NCBI RefSeq assembly: GCF_023715245.1
Contig: NZ_JAMBNV010000001.1
Span: 1,240,001-1,304,000, forward strand
Length of the DNA stretch: 64,000 nucleotides
Direction: 5' to 3'
Source: Sporosarcina luteola
GTDB taxonomy: Bacteria; Bacillota; Bacilli; Bacillales_A; Planococcaceae
Each line of letters begins with the position of its first letter. Positions within the stretch are counted from its first letter, which is position 1. The notes under the pieces were generated by a model. That model did not search any database and was not told the origin of the DNA. It saw only the letters and a list, made by a program, of their open reading frames with translations. Positions 8,623 to 17,053 of this stretch are shown here, one piece after another. Position numbers and translations under genes: made by a program.

Positions 8623-9066
8623 TTGAGGATTGCATATATTGAAGACATGAAACAGTGGATGGAAGAGTTCACATTTTCAGTGCCAGTATCCGTGCGTTTT
8701 TCAGAAACGGACATGTACGGCCATTTAAACAACACAGTCACCTTCGCATATTTTGAATATGCACGAATCGAATATTTAAAGCATGTTGGTCACATGGTTG
8801 ACTGGCTTGATCCGAACGGAACGACAATACCAGTCGTTGCCGATCTCCAATGCGACTATATGAAACAAGTATTCTTCGATGAACAATTGTCGATTTATGT
8901 CAAAGCTGCATCAATAGGAAACAGCTCAGTCGACATTCATTATTTGGCGAGAAACGCAAAGGGCGAAATCGTATTTACTGGAAGAGGAACGATTGTACAA
9001 ATAGATAGGACAACAGGTAAAGCCGTTCCTTGGAAAGATGATCAAAAATCCGGTTTTTCCTTGTAA
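8623..9066 (+). CDS. ysmA: Acyl-CoA thioesterase, YbgC/4HBT hot-dog family (YsmA-like)
   Basis: About 147 residues. The hot-dog signature VRFSETDMYGHLNN contains the active-site Asp, followed by FAYFEYARIEYL on the long central helix. Family members hydrolyse acyl-CoA thioesters in the cytoplasm; the natural substrate is unknown. The start is uncertain: GGGAG at 8609-8613 fits TTG 8620 or 8623, and ATG 8647 is a shorter option. Position between sdhB and gerE matches B. subtilis ysmA. The palindromic operator in its promoter suggests acyl-CoA or fatty-acid-responsive repression. Confidence 0.85.
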   Translation: MRIAYIEDMKQWMEEFTFSVPVSVRFSETDMYGHLNNTVTFAYFEYARIEYLKHVGHMVDWLDPNGTTIPVVADLQCDYMKQVFFDEQLSIYVKAASIGNSSVDIHYLARNAKGEIVFTGRGTIVQIDRTTGKAVPWKDDQKSGFSL

Positions 9067-9084
9067 AATGATGAACGAGCCGGC

Positions 9085-9112
9085 ACAGCCTAAACCATCT
9101 TCACATATTGTA
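9085..9112 (+). promoter_or_regulatory. Sigma-K promoter of gerE
   Basis: AC (9085-9086), a 17-base gap, then CATATTGTA (9104-9112) fits the sigma-K consensus AC-N16/17-CATAnnnTA exactly. In B. subtilis gerE is transcribed by sigma-K in the mother cell. No sigma-A promoter is visible here. Confidence 0.75.
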
Positions 9113-9141
9113 AAGTGAACGTGGATAGGAGGGGGCGCGTC

Positions 9142-9366
9142 TTGACAGGAGAAATGAAAAACCGTTCTTTGCTTACAGCAAGGGAGCGAGAAATCTTTAA
9201 TCTATTAGTAGATGATCATACGACGAAGGAAATCGCAGGACGGCTCGGCATTAGCGAAAAAACCGTCCGGAATCATATTTCGAATACTATTCAGAAATTA
9301 GGAGTATCCGGAAGGGCTCAAGCGATTGTCGAATTGTTGCGATTAGGGGAACTGAAACTGAATTGA
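9142..9366 (+). CDS. gerE: Spore coat transcription regulator GerE (LuxR-type HTH)
   Basis: 74 residues from TTG 9142, exactly the length of B. subtilis GerE, with AGGAGGGGG at 9128-9135. Almost the whole protein is a LuxR/FixJ DNA-binding helix-turn-helix: LLTAREREIFNLL, then TTKEIAGRLGISEKTVRNHI with the recognition helix, then QKLGVSGRAQAIVEL. It acts late in sporulation in the mother cell, activating and repressing coat genes. It lacks a receiver domain, as expected. It shows that the organism carries the sporulation programme. Confidence 0.95.
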   Translation: MTGEMKNRSLLTAREREIFNLLVDDHTTKEIAGRLGISEKTVRNHISNTIQKLGVSGRAQAIVELLRLGELKLN

Positions 9367-9538
9367 GAAAATCTATTGTCGTTCCTTGATGCCTGACTCG
9401 TTATGAACCGTCATATACATGAATATGCTCAGCTTCCTGAAATAATTAAATACTTATTATCCTCCTTAAACTGTTGCGTTATATGACGAAAAAGGTGACA
9501 ATAAGTAAACAGTATTCGTTTTCAGGGAGCTGGTATAT

Positions 9539-9997
9539 GTGGCGGAACAAAACGCAATGAGTCTTGAAGGCACCGAGAACATTGCTCGGATGGAAAAGGA
9601 ACTCCGATATATATCTGGAATCATTAAACAGCAAGGCCGTAAAATTTTAAGCAATTATACGATTACACCTCCCCAATTCATTGCGTTGCAATGGTTGTTC
9701 GAGCATGGGGACATGACAATCGGCGATTTGTCGAATAAAATGTATCTGGCATTCAGCACGACTACAGATCTCGTCGATCGTATGGAAAATAACAAGCTCG
9801 TTAAGAGGGTGCGTGATGAACAGGATCGCCGTGTCGTACGCATTCATCTATTAGGCGAGGGTGAACGCATCATCGAAGAAGTGATCGACAAACGACGGAA
9901 TTATTTAAATGCAGTTCTCGAAGATTTTTCAGAGGTGGAAATAAACGAGTTTTCCCGATTGTTGACAAAACTGCACAAAGAGATGATCAAGGATTGA
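9539..9997 (+). CDS. ysmB: MarR-family transcriptional regulator (YsmB-like)
   Basis: 152 residues with a winged helix in the middle: TPPQFIALQWLFEHGDMTIGD, then the recognition-helix region STTTDLVDRMENNKLV and the wing RDEQDRRVVRIHL with the typical MarR D-x-R-x-x-R pattern. GTG 9539 with AGGGAG upstream. It overlaps racE by four bases (TTGA), so the two are translationally coupled, as in B. subtilis. The ligand is unknown. The 170-base spacer after gerE presumably holds its promoter, but no clean one stands out. Confidence 0.9.
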   Translation: MAEQNAMSLEGTENIARMEKELRYISGIIKQQGRKILSNYTITPPQFIALQWLFEHGDMTIGDLSNKMYLAFSTTTDLVDRMENNKLVKRVRDEQDRRVVRIHLLGEGERIIEEVIDKRRNYLNAVLEDFSEVEINEFSRLLTKLHKEMIKD

Positions 9998-10818
9998 AGA
10001 TTTGGAATGAAGCACCGATCGGAGTCATTGATTCCGGTGTCGGCGGATTGACCGTCGTAAAAGAAATGGCACAATTTTTACCCGATGAAACCATTATTTA
10101 TATTGGCGATGATGCGCGTTGTCCATATGGGCCACGTTCAGTTGAAGAAGTGAAGGAATTTACGATGGAGATGGCTACAGCACTTGCAGGAATGGGTATT
10201 AAAATGCTGGTTGTCGCTTGCAATACGGCTACAGCGGTGACGCTGGATCTATTGCGTGAACGATTCCCTTTTCCTGTGTTGGGAGTAATTGAACCGGGAG
10301 CACGGGCGGCGGTGCAAGTATCATCTACCGGGAGAATCGCAGTCTTAGGTACGGTCGGCACGATTAAAAGCAAGGCATACGAATATGCCATCTCCTCTAT
10401 TTCGGAGGGGGCAGACATTATTCCATTAGCTTGTCCTGAGTTTGTTCCTCTTGTTGAAAGTGGTCAATACAAACAAAGCGACATTCGACCAATCATGAAA
10501 AAATCGTTGGAGCCAATAGTACATTTACAGTTCGACACGGCCATTTTAGGCTGTACGCATTATCCACTTCTGCACGATCACATCCAGGAACAACTGCCCG
10601 CAGGTGTGAATATTGTCTCATCTGCATATGAGACGGTTCGGGATGTGGAGAATACGTTGGCTAGATTCGACCTGGCGAACAGCTCCGGCAGACGGAAAGA
10701 TCCAATTTTTTATACTACAGGACAAATGGAAGGGTTTAAATCGATTGCAACCGATTGGCTCGGCATCGAAAATCCCGACGTTAGAAATATTGTACTAGGT
10801 AAACCCGGCTGCCAATAA
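9994..10818 (+). CDS. racE: Glutamate racemase
   Basis: 274 residues, converting L- to D-glutamate for peptidoglycan. Both catalytic cysteines are seen, in CNTATAVT (about residue 74) and GCTHYPLL (about residue 185); the substrate loop IGVIDSGVGGLTV lies at the N-terminus. TTG 9994 overlaps the ysmB stop. The last codons and the TAA sit inside the terminator hairpin, so ribosomes reaching the stop overlap the left arm. B. subtilis has gerM next; here rph follows directly. Confidence 0.96.
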   Translation: MKIWNEAPIGVIDSGVGGLTVVKEMAQFLPDETIIYIGDDARCPYGPRSVEEVKEFTMEMATALAGMGIKMLVVACNTATAVTLDLLRERFPFPVLGVIEPGARAAVQVSSTGRIAVLGTVGTIKSKAYEYAISSISEGADIIPLACPEFVPLVESGQYKQSDIRPIMKKSLEPIVHLQFDTAILGCTHYPLLHDHIQEQLPAGVNIVSSAYETVRDVENTLARFDLANSSGRRKDPIFYTTGQMEGFKSIATDWLGIENPDVRNIVLGKPGCQ

Positions 10819-10834
10819 AGGCAACCGGGTTTTT
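10801..10834 (+). terminator. Terminator overlapping the racE stop
   Basis: AAACCCGG (10801-10808) pairs with CCGGGTTT (10825-10832), with inner GCC/GGC pairing; the racE TAA (10816-10818) is in the loop. Confidence 0.88.
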
Positions 10835-10862
10835 GCTATGACGAAAATGAGTGTGGTAAGAT
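10833..10862 (+). promoter_or_regulatory. Promoter of the rph operon
   Basis: TTGCTA (10833-10838), 18 bases, then TAAGAT (10857-10862) with a TG extension at 10854-10855. It lies right behind the racE terminator and supports ATG 10900 over ATG 10861 for rph. Confidence 0.55.
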
Positions 10863-10899
10863 GGATGCTGAATTGAAATTTGTGGAGGGTGTATCCAAT

Positions 10900-11658
10900 A
10901 TGAGGCATGATGGAAGAACTGCAGAGATGGGAAGGCCAGTGACGATCGAAACGGATTATCTGATTCATCCAGAAGGATCAGTATTGATCTCTTTCGGAAA
11001 TACGAAAGTGATTTGCACTGCGTCCATTGAGGAAAGGGTTCCACCTTTTCTAAGAGGAAGTGGACAAGGCTGGGTGACAGCTGAATACTCCATGCTCCCT
11101 CGTGCTACTGGCCAGCGGACTCAACGGGAATCCTCACGTGGAAAAGTCGGCGGCAGAACGATGGAAATACAACGGTTGATCGGACGCGCTCTGCGTGCTG
11201 TAACCGATCTTGGTGCTCTTGGTGAACGTACGCTCTGGATTGACTGCGATGTAATCCAAGCGGATGGAGGCACTCGTACAGCGGCCATTACAGGAGCCTT
11301 TGTTGCAACGAGCATCGCTGTCTCCAAATTGGCAAAGGAGAAGGAGCTTAGCCGCTTTCCGATTAAAGACTATTTGGCCGCAATCAGTGTAGGTAAGACG
11401 GTTGAAGGTGCTTTGATTCTTGATCTTGATTATCCGGAAGATTCAACAGCCGCTGTCGATATGAACGTCGTCATGACGGGGGCAGGGGAATTCGTTGAAT
11501 TGCAGGGAACCGGCGAGGAAGCGACGTTCACTAGGCAAGAAATGAATGATCTTGTCGAACTTGCGGAATCAGGCATCCAGCGGCTAATCGCCATTCAAAA
11601 GGAAGCGCTTGGTGAGATTGATGCGCTAATTGGCGGAAAGGTTGACGAAGTAGAATGA
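10900..11658 (+). CDS. rph: Ribonuclease PH
   Basis: 252 residues starting MRHDGR, the invariant RNase PH N-terminus. GTGGAGGG at 10882-10889 supports ATG 10900, and an upstream in-frame ATG at 10861 would add a non-homologous leader. The phosphorolytic 3'-5' exonuclease trims tRNA 3' ends; the phosphate-site residues in [11 protein letters not shown] and the family motif [14 protein letters not shown] are present. It overlaps rdgB by four bases, forming an rph-rdgB-ysnB operon. Confidence 0.96.
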   Translation: MRHDGRTAEMGRPVTIETDYLIHPEGSVLISFGNTKVICTASIEERVPPFLRGSGQGWVTAEYSMLPRATGQRTQRESSRGKVGGRTMEIQRLIGRALRAVTDLGALGERTLWIDCDVIQADGGTRTAAITGAFVATSIAVSKLAKEKELSRFPIKDYLAAISVGKTVEGALILDLDYPEDSTAAVDMNVVMTGAGEFVELQGTGEEATFTRQEMNDLVELAESGIQRLIAIQKEALGEIDALIGGKVDEVE

Positions 11659-12269
11659 AGAAGATATTGATTGCGACGAACAATAAAGGGAAAGCGAAGG
11701 ATTTTGAAACGCTTTTTAGCCCATATGGTTTTGAAGTGCAAACATTGAACGATCTGGAACAGGACATTGATGTAGAAGAGACGGGCGTCACTTTCGAAGA
11801 AAACGCAGTCTTGAAGGCCGAGACTGTCTCCGAACTGTTAGGCATTACGGTCATCTCGGATGATAGTGGACTGGAGATCGATGAGCTGCAAGGGGCTCCA
11901 GGCGTCTATTCTGCGCGTTATGCGGGTGAGCCGAAGAATGATGATGCGAATATCGACAAAGTGCTGTCAGAGCTTCAGGGAGTGTCAGAAGTGGATCGGA
12001 CGGCACGATTCCGTTGCGTCCTTGCCGTCGCAGGACCGGGTATTGAGACTGTCACGTTTTCGGGAAGCTGTGAAGGGTTGATTCTCGAAGAGCGAAGAGG
12101 TACGAACGGTTTCGGTTATGATCCGATTTTTTATTCACCGGATAAAGGAAGGGCGATGGCTGAATTGACACCTGAGGAAAAAGGGCAGATATCCCACCGG
12201 GGTGCGGCTCTTCGACAGTTGAAAGAGCATTTGCCACAGCTGTTGGATTCGTTAGGTGAAAGGCAATGA
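11655..12269 (+). CDS. rdgB: XTP/dITP pyrophosphatase (RdgB/Ham1, YsnA)
   Basis: 204 residues. It removes non-canonical purine triphosphates (XTP, dITP) from the nucleotide pool. The N-terminal [10 protein letters not shown] nucleotide motif, [19 protein letters not shown] and FGYDPIFY segments are all diagnostic. The ATG overlaps the rph stop (ATGA), and its own stop overlaps the ysnB start, so the three genes are coupled. Confidence 0.96.
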   Translation: MKKILIATNNKGKAKDFETLFSPYGFEVQTLNDLEQDIDVEETGVTFEENAVLKAETVSELLGITVISDDSGLEIDELQGAPGVYSARYAGEPKNDDANIDKVLSELQGVSEVDRTARFRCVLAVAGPGIETVTFSGSCEGLILEERRGTNGFGYDPIFYSPDKGRAMAELTPEEKGQISHRGAALRQLKEHLPQLLDSLGERQ

Positions 12270-12766
12270 AGATCATTGTGATGAGTGATTCGCATGGCGA
12301 TAAGGAAACGGTGAAGACCGTTTCCGCGTTGCAAGCGGATGCTGTTTTCCATTGTGGTGACAGTGAATTGTCATGGGATGACCCGCTATTGCATACTATC
12401 CATATCGTGAAAGGAAACTGTGATAGGGATCTACGTTTTCCGGATTCGGTCATCGTTGAAGTGGGCGGCAAGAAAATTTGGATGGTGCACGGACACGAGC
12501 ACGACGTCAAACGGACAATGCTGCCTTTGTATTACGGAGCGCAGGAACTCGGTGCGGATATCGTACTGTTCGGCCATTCCCACTCATATGCGGCTGAATT
12601 GAGGGAAGGTATATTATTTGTCAATCCAGGAAGCGCATTGCTTCCGAGGGCGGGCAAGCAGCCTACCTTTGCAGAAATTGAATGGGATGGCAGCTATCGG
12701 ATATACTTCAAAAACATGGACATGGAAACCATAATTACAGCGGATATGAAAAATATCGTAAATTAG
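12266..12766 (+). CDS. ysnB: YfcE/MJ0936-type metallophosphoesterase (YsnB)
   Basis: 166 residues with the complete calcineurin-like metal site: SDSHGD at the N-terminus, CGDSEL, GNCD, HGHEHDV and GHSHS. Such proteins are Mn-dependent phosphodiesterases of uncertain physiological substrate. It is coupled to rdgB by an ATGA overlap and is the last gene of the operon. The tRNA promoter begins three bases after its stop. Confidence 0.93.
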   Translation: MKIIVMSDSHGDKETVKTVSALQADAVFHCGDSELSWDDPLLHTIHIVKGNCDRDLRFPDSVIVEVGGKKIWMVHGHEHDVKRTMLPLYYGAQELGADIVLFGHSHSYAAELREGILFVNPGSALLPRAGKQPTFAEIEWDGSYRIYFKNMDMETIITADMKNIVN

Positions 12767-12768
12767 TG

Positions 12769-12797
12769 TTGACTTTTCCAGTCAGCCTGCCTATAAT
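12769..12797 (+). promoter_or_regulatory. Promoter of tRNA-Arg
   Basis: TTGACT (12769-12774), 17 bases, TATAAT (12792-12797): near-perfect sigma-A promoter, as usual for stable RNA. Confidence 0.85.
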
Positions 12798-12837
12798 AAA
12801 GTTTGTCGTTGGCAATCAGTTGTTGCTAAATGAACTT

Positions 12838-12911
12838 GTCTCAGTAGCTCAGTTGGATAGAGCAACAGCCTTCTAAGCTGTGGGTCGGGGGTTCGAATCC
12901 CTCCTGGGACG
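12838..12911 (+). tRNA. tRNA-Arg (anticodon UCU)
   Basis: 74 bases fold into a full cloverleaf: acceptor GTCTCAG/CTGGGAC (one G-U pair), D arm GCTC-AGTTGGATA-GAGC, anticodon stem ACAGC/GCTGT around the loop CTTCTAA (anticodon TCT), T arm ending in GGTTCGAATCC, discriminator G. The terminal CCA is not encoded. It is a single tRNA with its own promoter and terminator and marks the left edge of the accessory block. Confidence 0.95.
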
Positions 12912-12940
12912 TATTAAGATGAACTATAATAAGAAATGAA

Positions 12941-12993
12941 AATAATGACCGTACACGTTGATATCACAGCGTGTACGGTCATTATTTGTTTTT
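12941..12993 (+). terminator. Terminator after tRNA-Arg
   Basis: AATAATGACCGTACACG (12941-12957) and CGTGTACGGTCATTATT (12970-12986) form a perfect 17-bp stem followed by a T-rich run. Confidence 0.9.
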
Positions 12994-13095
12994 CGGAGAA
13001 TATGTTCTAGAATGTAAGGAAATGAAATCATTTAATACGAATTTTACACATTCGACGTACTAGCCATGTCCCCAAAGTTTGAGGCAGATGGCGGG

Positions 13096-13310
13096 TTCTC
13101 CAAGTTGATTTAGAAGTATAAAAAGATTGATCTACTGACTCTAAACGAAGGGCTATAAACGGGGCTCTCTGAGGAGAATGTACTTCATGTATTAGAGTTT
13201 GTGGAAGCAAGGCAAAAGAGGGCATCTACTTTCTTCTGTTCCCAGTTCTCCCATTCAAAATGAGGACAAGCCCAAATAGCGGATGTGAACCTTGTGTGTT
13301 CAGTAGATTA
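13096..13310 (+). pseudogene. Decayed IstB-like (IS21 helper ATPase) fragment
   Basis: In one forward frame positions 13163-13260 read ALSEENVLHVLEFVEARQ then KRASTFFCSQFSHSK, closely matching the C-terminal part of IstB, the ATPase partner of IS21 transposases (family pattern EARxxRxSTIxxSQ). A TGA at 13261 replaces what is a tryptophan in relatives, and the frame continues GQAQIADVNL. Upstream the frame is broken by further stops, and the partner istA is not found. It is a dead remnant and shows a past insertion just behind the tRNA gene. Confidence 0.6.
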
Positions 13311-13744
13311 ACTCTGCTCGCCAGAAACTATTAAGAATACCCAAATGAAATTGTGGAAAATTGATTCAACGAACTTCCTTAATGAATTGTGAAAGCCCAT
13401 TATTTCGGCTTGGTCCGAAATTAAGAAGTATAACCTAAAAAAATTTCCCGATACTAGTGTTAAATTTTATGTGTTAATATCAAAAGAAAGTGGGTGTTTT
13501 CTTCAAATACTTTGAGTAACTTTAGCAAGCTGCTAGCTCGTCCAATGTATACCTTACGGATAATAGTGGAAATGCAGATATAATTTCAATTTTCCAGCAC
13601 AACCATTAGCATTGCCTAAATATATTTGTCAACTTCCTCGCAAAAAGTTCAGTCAAAGATGAAGCTTTTTTATGGGTTGCGGAGTATTTTCCAAGAGGAA
13701 TAGCTTTAGAAATCATTTATCCTAGTGAAAGGAGTTAGATAAAT
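13311..13744. other. Gene-poor remnant DNA
   Basis: No intact gene is seen in about 430 bases. Short open stretches are interrupted by many stops, for example a frame ending AEYFPRGIALEIIYPSERS just before 13739. The base composition is more AT-rich than the flanking core. It is probably debris of the same insertion as the IstB fragment. Confidence 0.5.
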
Positions 13745-13903
13745 ATGATGGTATTATTGGGCATCTCATTCATTTGTTTTCTAGCATTAATGTTTAGTTT
13801 ACTATTGATTAATCAACAAAAAACAATTCAAATCAATAGAAGAATAGAAGGAAAATTAGATAAGTTAATCACTATGTTAGGTAAGGAGAAAAGTAACCAA
13901 TGA
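13745..13903 (+). CDS. Small single-pass membrane protein, unrecognised
   Basis: 52 residues beginning MMVLLGISFICFLAL and ending KEKSNQ. The first 22 residues form one hydrophobic helix; the rest is a charged, coiled-coil-like tail (INRRIEGKLDKLITML). AAAGGAG at 13727-13733 is a good ribosome site. Nothing homologous comes to mind. A nine-codon frame (MIKDWLEKK) starts at 13900, overlapping its stop by four bases, and would continue VVGAICALTR if its TGA were read through. It lies alone between insertion remnants and the RavA-like gene, and a terminator follows at 14089. Confidence 0.5.
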   Translation: MMVLLGISFICFLALMFSLLLINQQKTIQINRRIEGKLDKLITMLGKEKSNQ

Positions 13904-14088
13904 TTAAGGACTGGTTAGAGAAAAAATGAGTAGTGGGCGCAATTTGTGCATTAACTAGATCAAGAAATTATTGAGGGGATTATATAAACGCAACACAAAT
14001 ACAATACAATGTTCTAGGAAACATCATAACAACAACGTTTATTGGTACAGATTTACGTCCCCCAGGGTTGTATTTAATAATTTTTGAT

Positions 14089-14134
14089 AAAAAGCGCTGC
14101 AACCGTTGTGACTTCAACGTTTGCGGCGCTTTTT
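14089..14134 (+). terminator. Terminator downstream of the small membrane gene
   Basis: AAAAAGCGC (14089-14097) pairs with GCGCTTTTT (14126-14134), inner TGCAA/TTGCG and CGTTG/CAACG pairs extend the stem. The 180 bases before it carry no recognised gene. Confidence 0.85.
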
Positions 14135-14258
14135 CATCGTTGCAGCAATCACTTGCACGAAAACTTAGTCATCGGCAGATTAAAATGACTTAGTATCCTT
14201 CAGACTGTAATGTGAAGAAATTATTATACACATTACAAAAGGTAAGGAGATATAGAAA

Positions 14259-15434
14259 ATGACTATGGCGAATTTGAAAAAGTTACAGGAAATCAGACTG
14301 GCACTTACTGCGAAGTATTTTGAACGGGAGAACGAGGTTGAAGGGATTCTTGTCGCCCTGCTTTCGAGACAGCATATGCTCATGATTGGACCCGCCGGAA
14401 CTGCGAAATCTGCATTGGCTGTTGAGTTGGCAAAAATCATACACGGAACAGAATACTTCCAATGGTTACTAACTAGGTTCAGCACACCTGAAGAAGTTTT
14501 TGGCCCGTTGTCGTTGAAAGATCTTGAGAAAGGCATATACAAGCGGAATACAGCATCTAAAATGCCGGAAGCCAATCTTGTTTTCCTGGATGAGATTTTT
14601 AAAGCCAATTCTGCAATCTTGAACAGCTTGCTGACGCTTATAAACGAAAGAGTTTTCTATAATTCCGGAACACCCGGAAAGGCACCCTTAATTTCAGTTA
14701 TTGGGGCTTCTAACGAATACCCTGAAGAAGGGGAAGGGCTGGAAGCTTTATTTGACAGGTTCTTACTACGGTTCGAGTTGGATTATATCGCAGATCAAAC
14801 GAATTTTGTTTCGATGATGAAGGGAACCGGTAGGAATCAGTTTTTGCCTTCCATGACGATGGACGAATTGATTCAACTTCAGTTGTTGACGGACAGTGTT
14901 TCAATACCGGATGAAGTGTATGAAATACTGTCGGAAATTCGAAATGAATTACGTGACGAAGGGATACGCCCTTCGGACAGGCGTTTTAAACAGTCGCTGT
15001 CCATACTTCAAGCGAAGGCGTTGATAAGCCAGAGACAAGTTGTGAATGTATCCGACATTGTCATCCTTGAAAATGTCCTATGGGAAACGGTGGACCAAAA
15101 AGATGTAGTGTCTTCCGTTATCCGAAATCATTCACAAGATGTCGTTACTCAGATCCTTCATTCCATACAAAACGAGGCAAATGAAGTGTTCTACACTGTA
15201 CTTCAGGATCCTACGACCGAGTATGGAATGGAGGCGACTCATAAAATGAAAACCTTAGTGGCAGATTTAAAAAAACTCAAAAGTGATTATCATAGTCGGA
15301 AGGCTGATATCGACGCATTACTTGATAAATTGACTTCGATGGAACATGAAATCTTGAATAAGATTTTAGAGCCTTGGTATTTTGATGCTCGAAATGAACA
15401 GAAGGAATCTGCCAGCACCTTTTTTAAAATGTGA
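14259..15434 (+). CDS. MoxR-type AAA+ ATPase, RavA-like
   Basis: 391 residues. Walker A GPAGTAKS is at residues 44-51, Walker B LVFLDE ends at residue 112, and the sensor-1 region ISVIGASNEYP and FDRFLLRFELD arginine segment follow. The MoxR subfamily remodels proteins together with a VWA partner, and the next gene is exactly such a partner, as in the RavA-ViaA pair of enterobacteria. It is about 100 residues shorter than E. coli RavA, so the insertion that binds lysine decarboxylase in E. coli is probably missing. AAGGAG before ATG 14259. Substrate unknown. Confidence 0.85.
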   Translation: MTMANLKKLQEIRLALTAKYFERENEVEGILVALLSRQHMLMIGPAGTAKSALAVELAKIIHGTEYFQWLLTRFSTPEEVFGPLSLKDLEKGIYKRNTASKMPEANLVFLDEIFKANSAILNSLLTLINERVFYNSGTPGKAPLISVIGASNEYPEEGEGLEALFDRFLLRFELDYIADQTNFVSMMKGTGRNQFLPSMTMDELIQLQLLTDSVSIPDEVYEILSEIRNELRDEGIRPSDRRFKQSLSILQAKALISQRQVVNVSDIVILENVLWETVDQKDVVSSVIRNHSQDVVTQILHSIQNEANEVFYTVLQDPTTEYGMEATHKMKTLVADLKKLKSDYHSRKADIDALLDKLTSMEHEILNKILEPWYFDARNEQKESASTFFKM

Positions 15435-15449
15435 AAGGGGATAATCTTT

Positions 15450-16892
15450 GTGAAGAGTCATAAAAATTACAATGGCAATCAATCGGTTTTGAATACGGAC
15501 GCGTTCGATAAAAGACGTTTCAGAGAGATTTTCGATATGTCATCGGGACTTCAACAGGTAAGAGCTGAAGGTATACTACCGATGTTCGATTCATTACTAG
15601 CAGATATTTGGGCTTCCTTATACAAAATGAAACCTGACATTATTGAAGGTGACATTAACGGTGTCCTAAAGATTAATAAATCACTCATGGAAAGAATCAT
15701 GGAGGATGAAAACTTTGCTACCTATCGAGGCATCACCCGTTTGGATGATTTGTCGTCAGCTATCGGCACGATCAAAATCGGGAGGATGGTGAACCAATGG
15801 CTCATTGACCAAAAAAAGGAAGATGAAGATTTTGATGAGCAGATGCAGGAAATTCTCGCAATGCAAAGGCTACTCCAAAGACAGGAGTGGCAAGAAGAGG
15901 CGGAAAATGGAAGTCGTGCAATAGAAGAGAAAATTACAAGGTCCATGGATAGATTCGATGAGAAATTGCAACAGATGCTCCAAGGCAACTGTGATAGCTT
16001 TTCACAAGCATTGGTTCGAGCTATGCAAGAAACAGTGCAGGTGAAGGAGGCTCTTAACTCTTTACTTGGGGGCACCCGAGCTGGCAGTGGGGATGCAGAA
16101 CTGAAAAAAGTTCCTCTACGAGACCAACTATTGCTAGCAGAGAAGATAGCTTCCGATAAAAAAATGAAAGAAATTGCAGACTGGGCTGGTCGATTCAAAC
16201 AGGCAGCCCGAAAAAAACAAAAGGTCAAATATAGCGAGGCAATGGGGAGAAGCGGAGTAACAATAGGCTCCAATATTGAACGATTGTTGCCGATGGAGCT
16301 GGGATTGTACATGCATCCAATAACGAGGAACGACTTTCTTCGTCGGTTTGTAGAAGGTCAGACGATGATATATGAACAGGAAGGAAAAGAGGTACTTGGG
16401 AAAGGTCCAATCATACTTTGCTTGGATCAGTCAGGTAGTATGCAACACCTTGATACTCAATCCAAAGGGTTCACGTTAGCCCTCATGTCGATTGCCAGAA
16501 AGCAGAGAAGGGATTTTTGTTTGATTTTATTTTCCACGCGCTTACAAGTGTTTACATATGAAAAGGGAAAAATAAAGATTTCAGATATGGTGAAGCTGGC
16601 ACAAACCTTCTTGAGCGGTGGGACGGATTTTTCCTTACCCCTTTGTAAATCGCTAAATGTTATTAGTGAAAGCCGTTTTAAAAAAGCTGATGTAGTGTTT
16701 GTTACGGACGGTGAAGACAGCATAAAAGATTCATTCCTTGAAGAGTTCAGTAAGAAGAAAAAAGAGAAAGTCTTTAATGTCCTATCCTTTATTATAGGTA
16801 ACAGCACAAACACTGCGGAACAGTTTTCCGATAAAGTTGTCATGGTGAAAGACTTTGAAGACGAGGGAAGTCATGCTGCATTTGAAATTTAA
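15450..16892 (+). CDS. VWA-domain protein, ViaA-like partner of the MoxR ATPase
   Basis: 480 residues. The first 300 are helical and charged (several coiled-coil-like runs). The C-terminal von Willebrand A domain has an intact metal site: DQSGS beginning at D326, SGGTDFSLP, and VTDGEDS. GTG 15450 follows AAAGGGG, 16 bases after the ATPase stop, so the genes are co-transcribed. By analogy with ViaA it would bind and stimulate the AAA+ ATPase and act on membrane or respiratory complexes; that is inference. No signal peptide or membrane segment is visible. Confidence 0.83.
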   Translation: MKSHKNYNGNQSVLNTDAFDKRRFREIFDMSSGLQQVRAEGILPMFDSLLADIWASLYKMKPDIIEGDINGVLKINKSLMERIMEDENFATYRGITRLDDLSSAIGTIKIGRMVNQWLIDQKKEDEDFDEQMQEILAMQRLLQRQEWQEEAENGSRAIEEKITRSMDRFDEKLQQMLQGNCDSFSQALVRAMQETVQVKEALNSLLGGTRAGSGDAELKKVPLRDQLLLAEKIASDKKMKEIADWAGRFKQAARKKQKVKYSEAMGRSGVTIGSNIERLLPMELGLYMHPITRNDFLRRFVEGQTMIYEQEGKEVLGKGPIILCLDQSGSMQHLDTQSKGFTLALMSIARKQRRDFCLILFSTRLQVFTYEKGKIKISDMVKLAQTFLSGGTDFSLPLCKSLNVISESRFKKADVVFVTDGEDSIKDSFLEEFSKKKKEKVFNVLSFIIGNSTNTAEQFSDKVVMVKDFEDEGSHAAFEI

Positions 16893-16974
16893 AGGAGGCA
16901 CTTTAAAGGGGCGGGGAGTAACAATTCGATACGGAATATCAATTTGAATTATTAATATAATATGAATTATAAGG

Positions 16975-17003
16975 TTGACAATTTATTTATATATGTTTAT
17001 ACT
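16975..17003 (+). promoter_or_regulatory. Promoter of the S-box transcription unit
   Basis: TTGACA (16975-16980), 17 bases, TATACT (16998-17003). It starts the leader carrying the SAM riboswitch about 50 bases downstream. Confidence 0.85.
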
Positions 17004-17053
17004 AATTTTCAATCAGTTGAAGCAATAAAAATGATTTTAACAACTACATACAA

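Noticed and set aside
10861..10899. Upstream start for rph at ATG 10861
   Set aside because: It overlaps the rph promoter -10, lacks a ribosome site and adds residues not found in RNase PH.
12682..12876. A short open frame running through the tRNA promoter and half the tRNA
   Set aside because: It encodes the familiar false peptide SVAQLDRATAF made by translating a tRNA; the tRNA explains the sequence.
15722..16312. A 196-codon minus-strand frame within the VWA gene
   Set aside because: Serine- and cysteine-rich antisense shadow of a Lys/Glu-rich coding sequence; no start signals.
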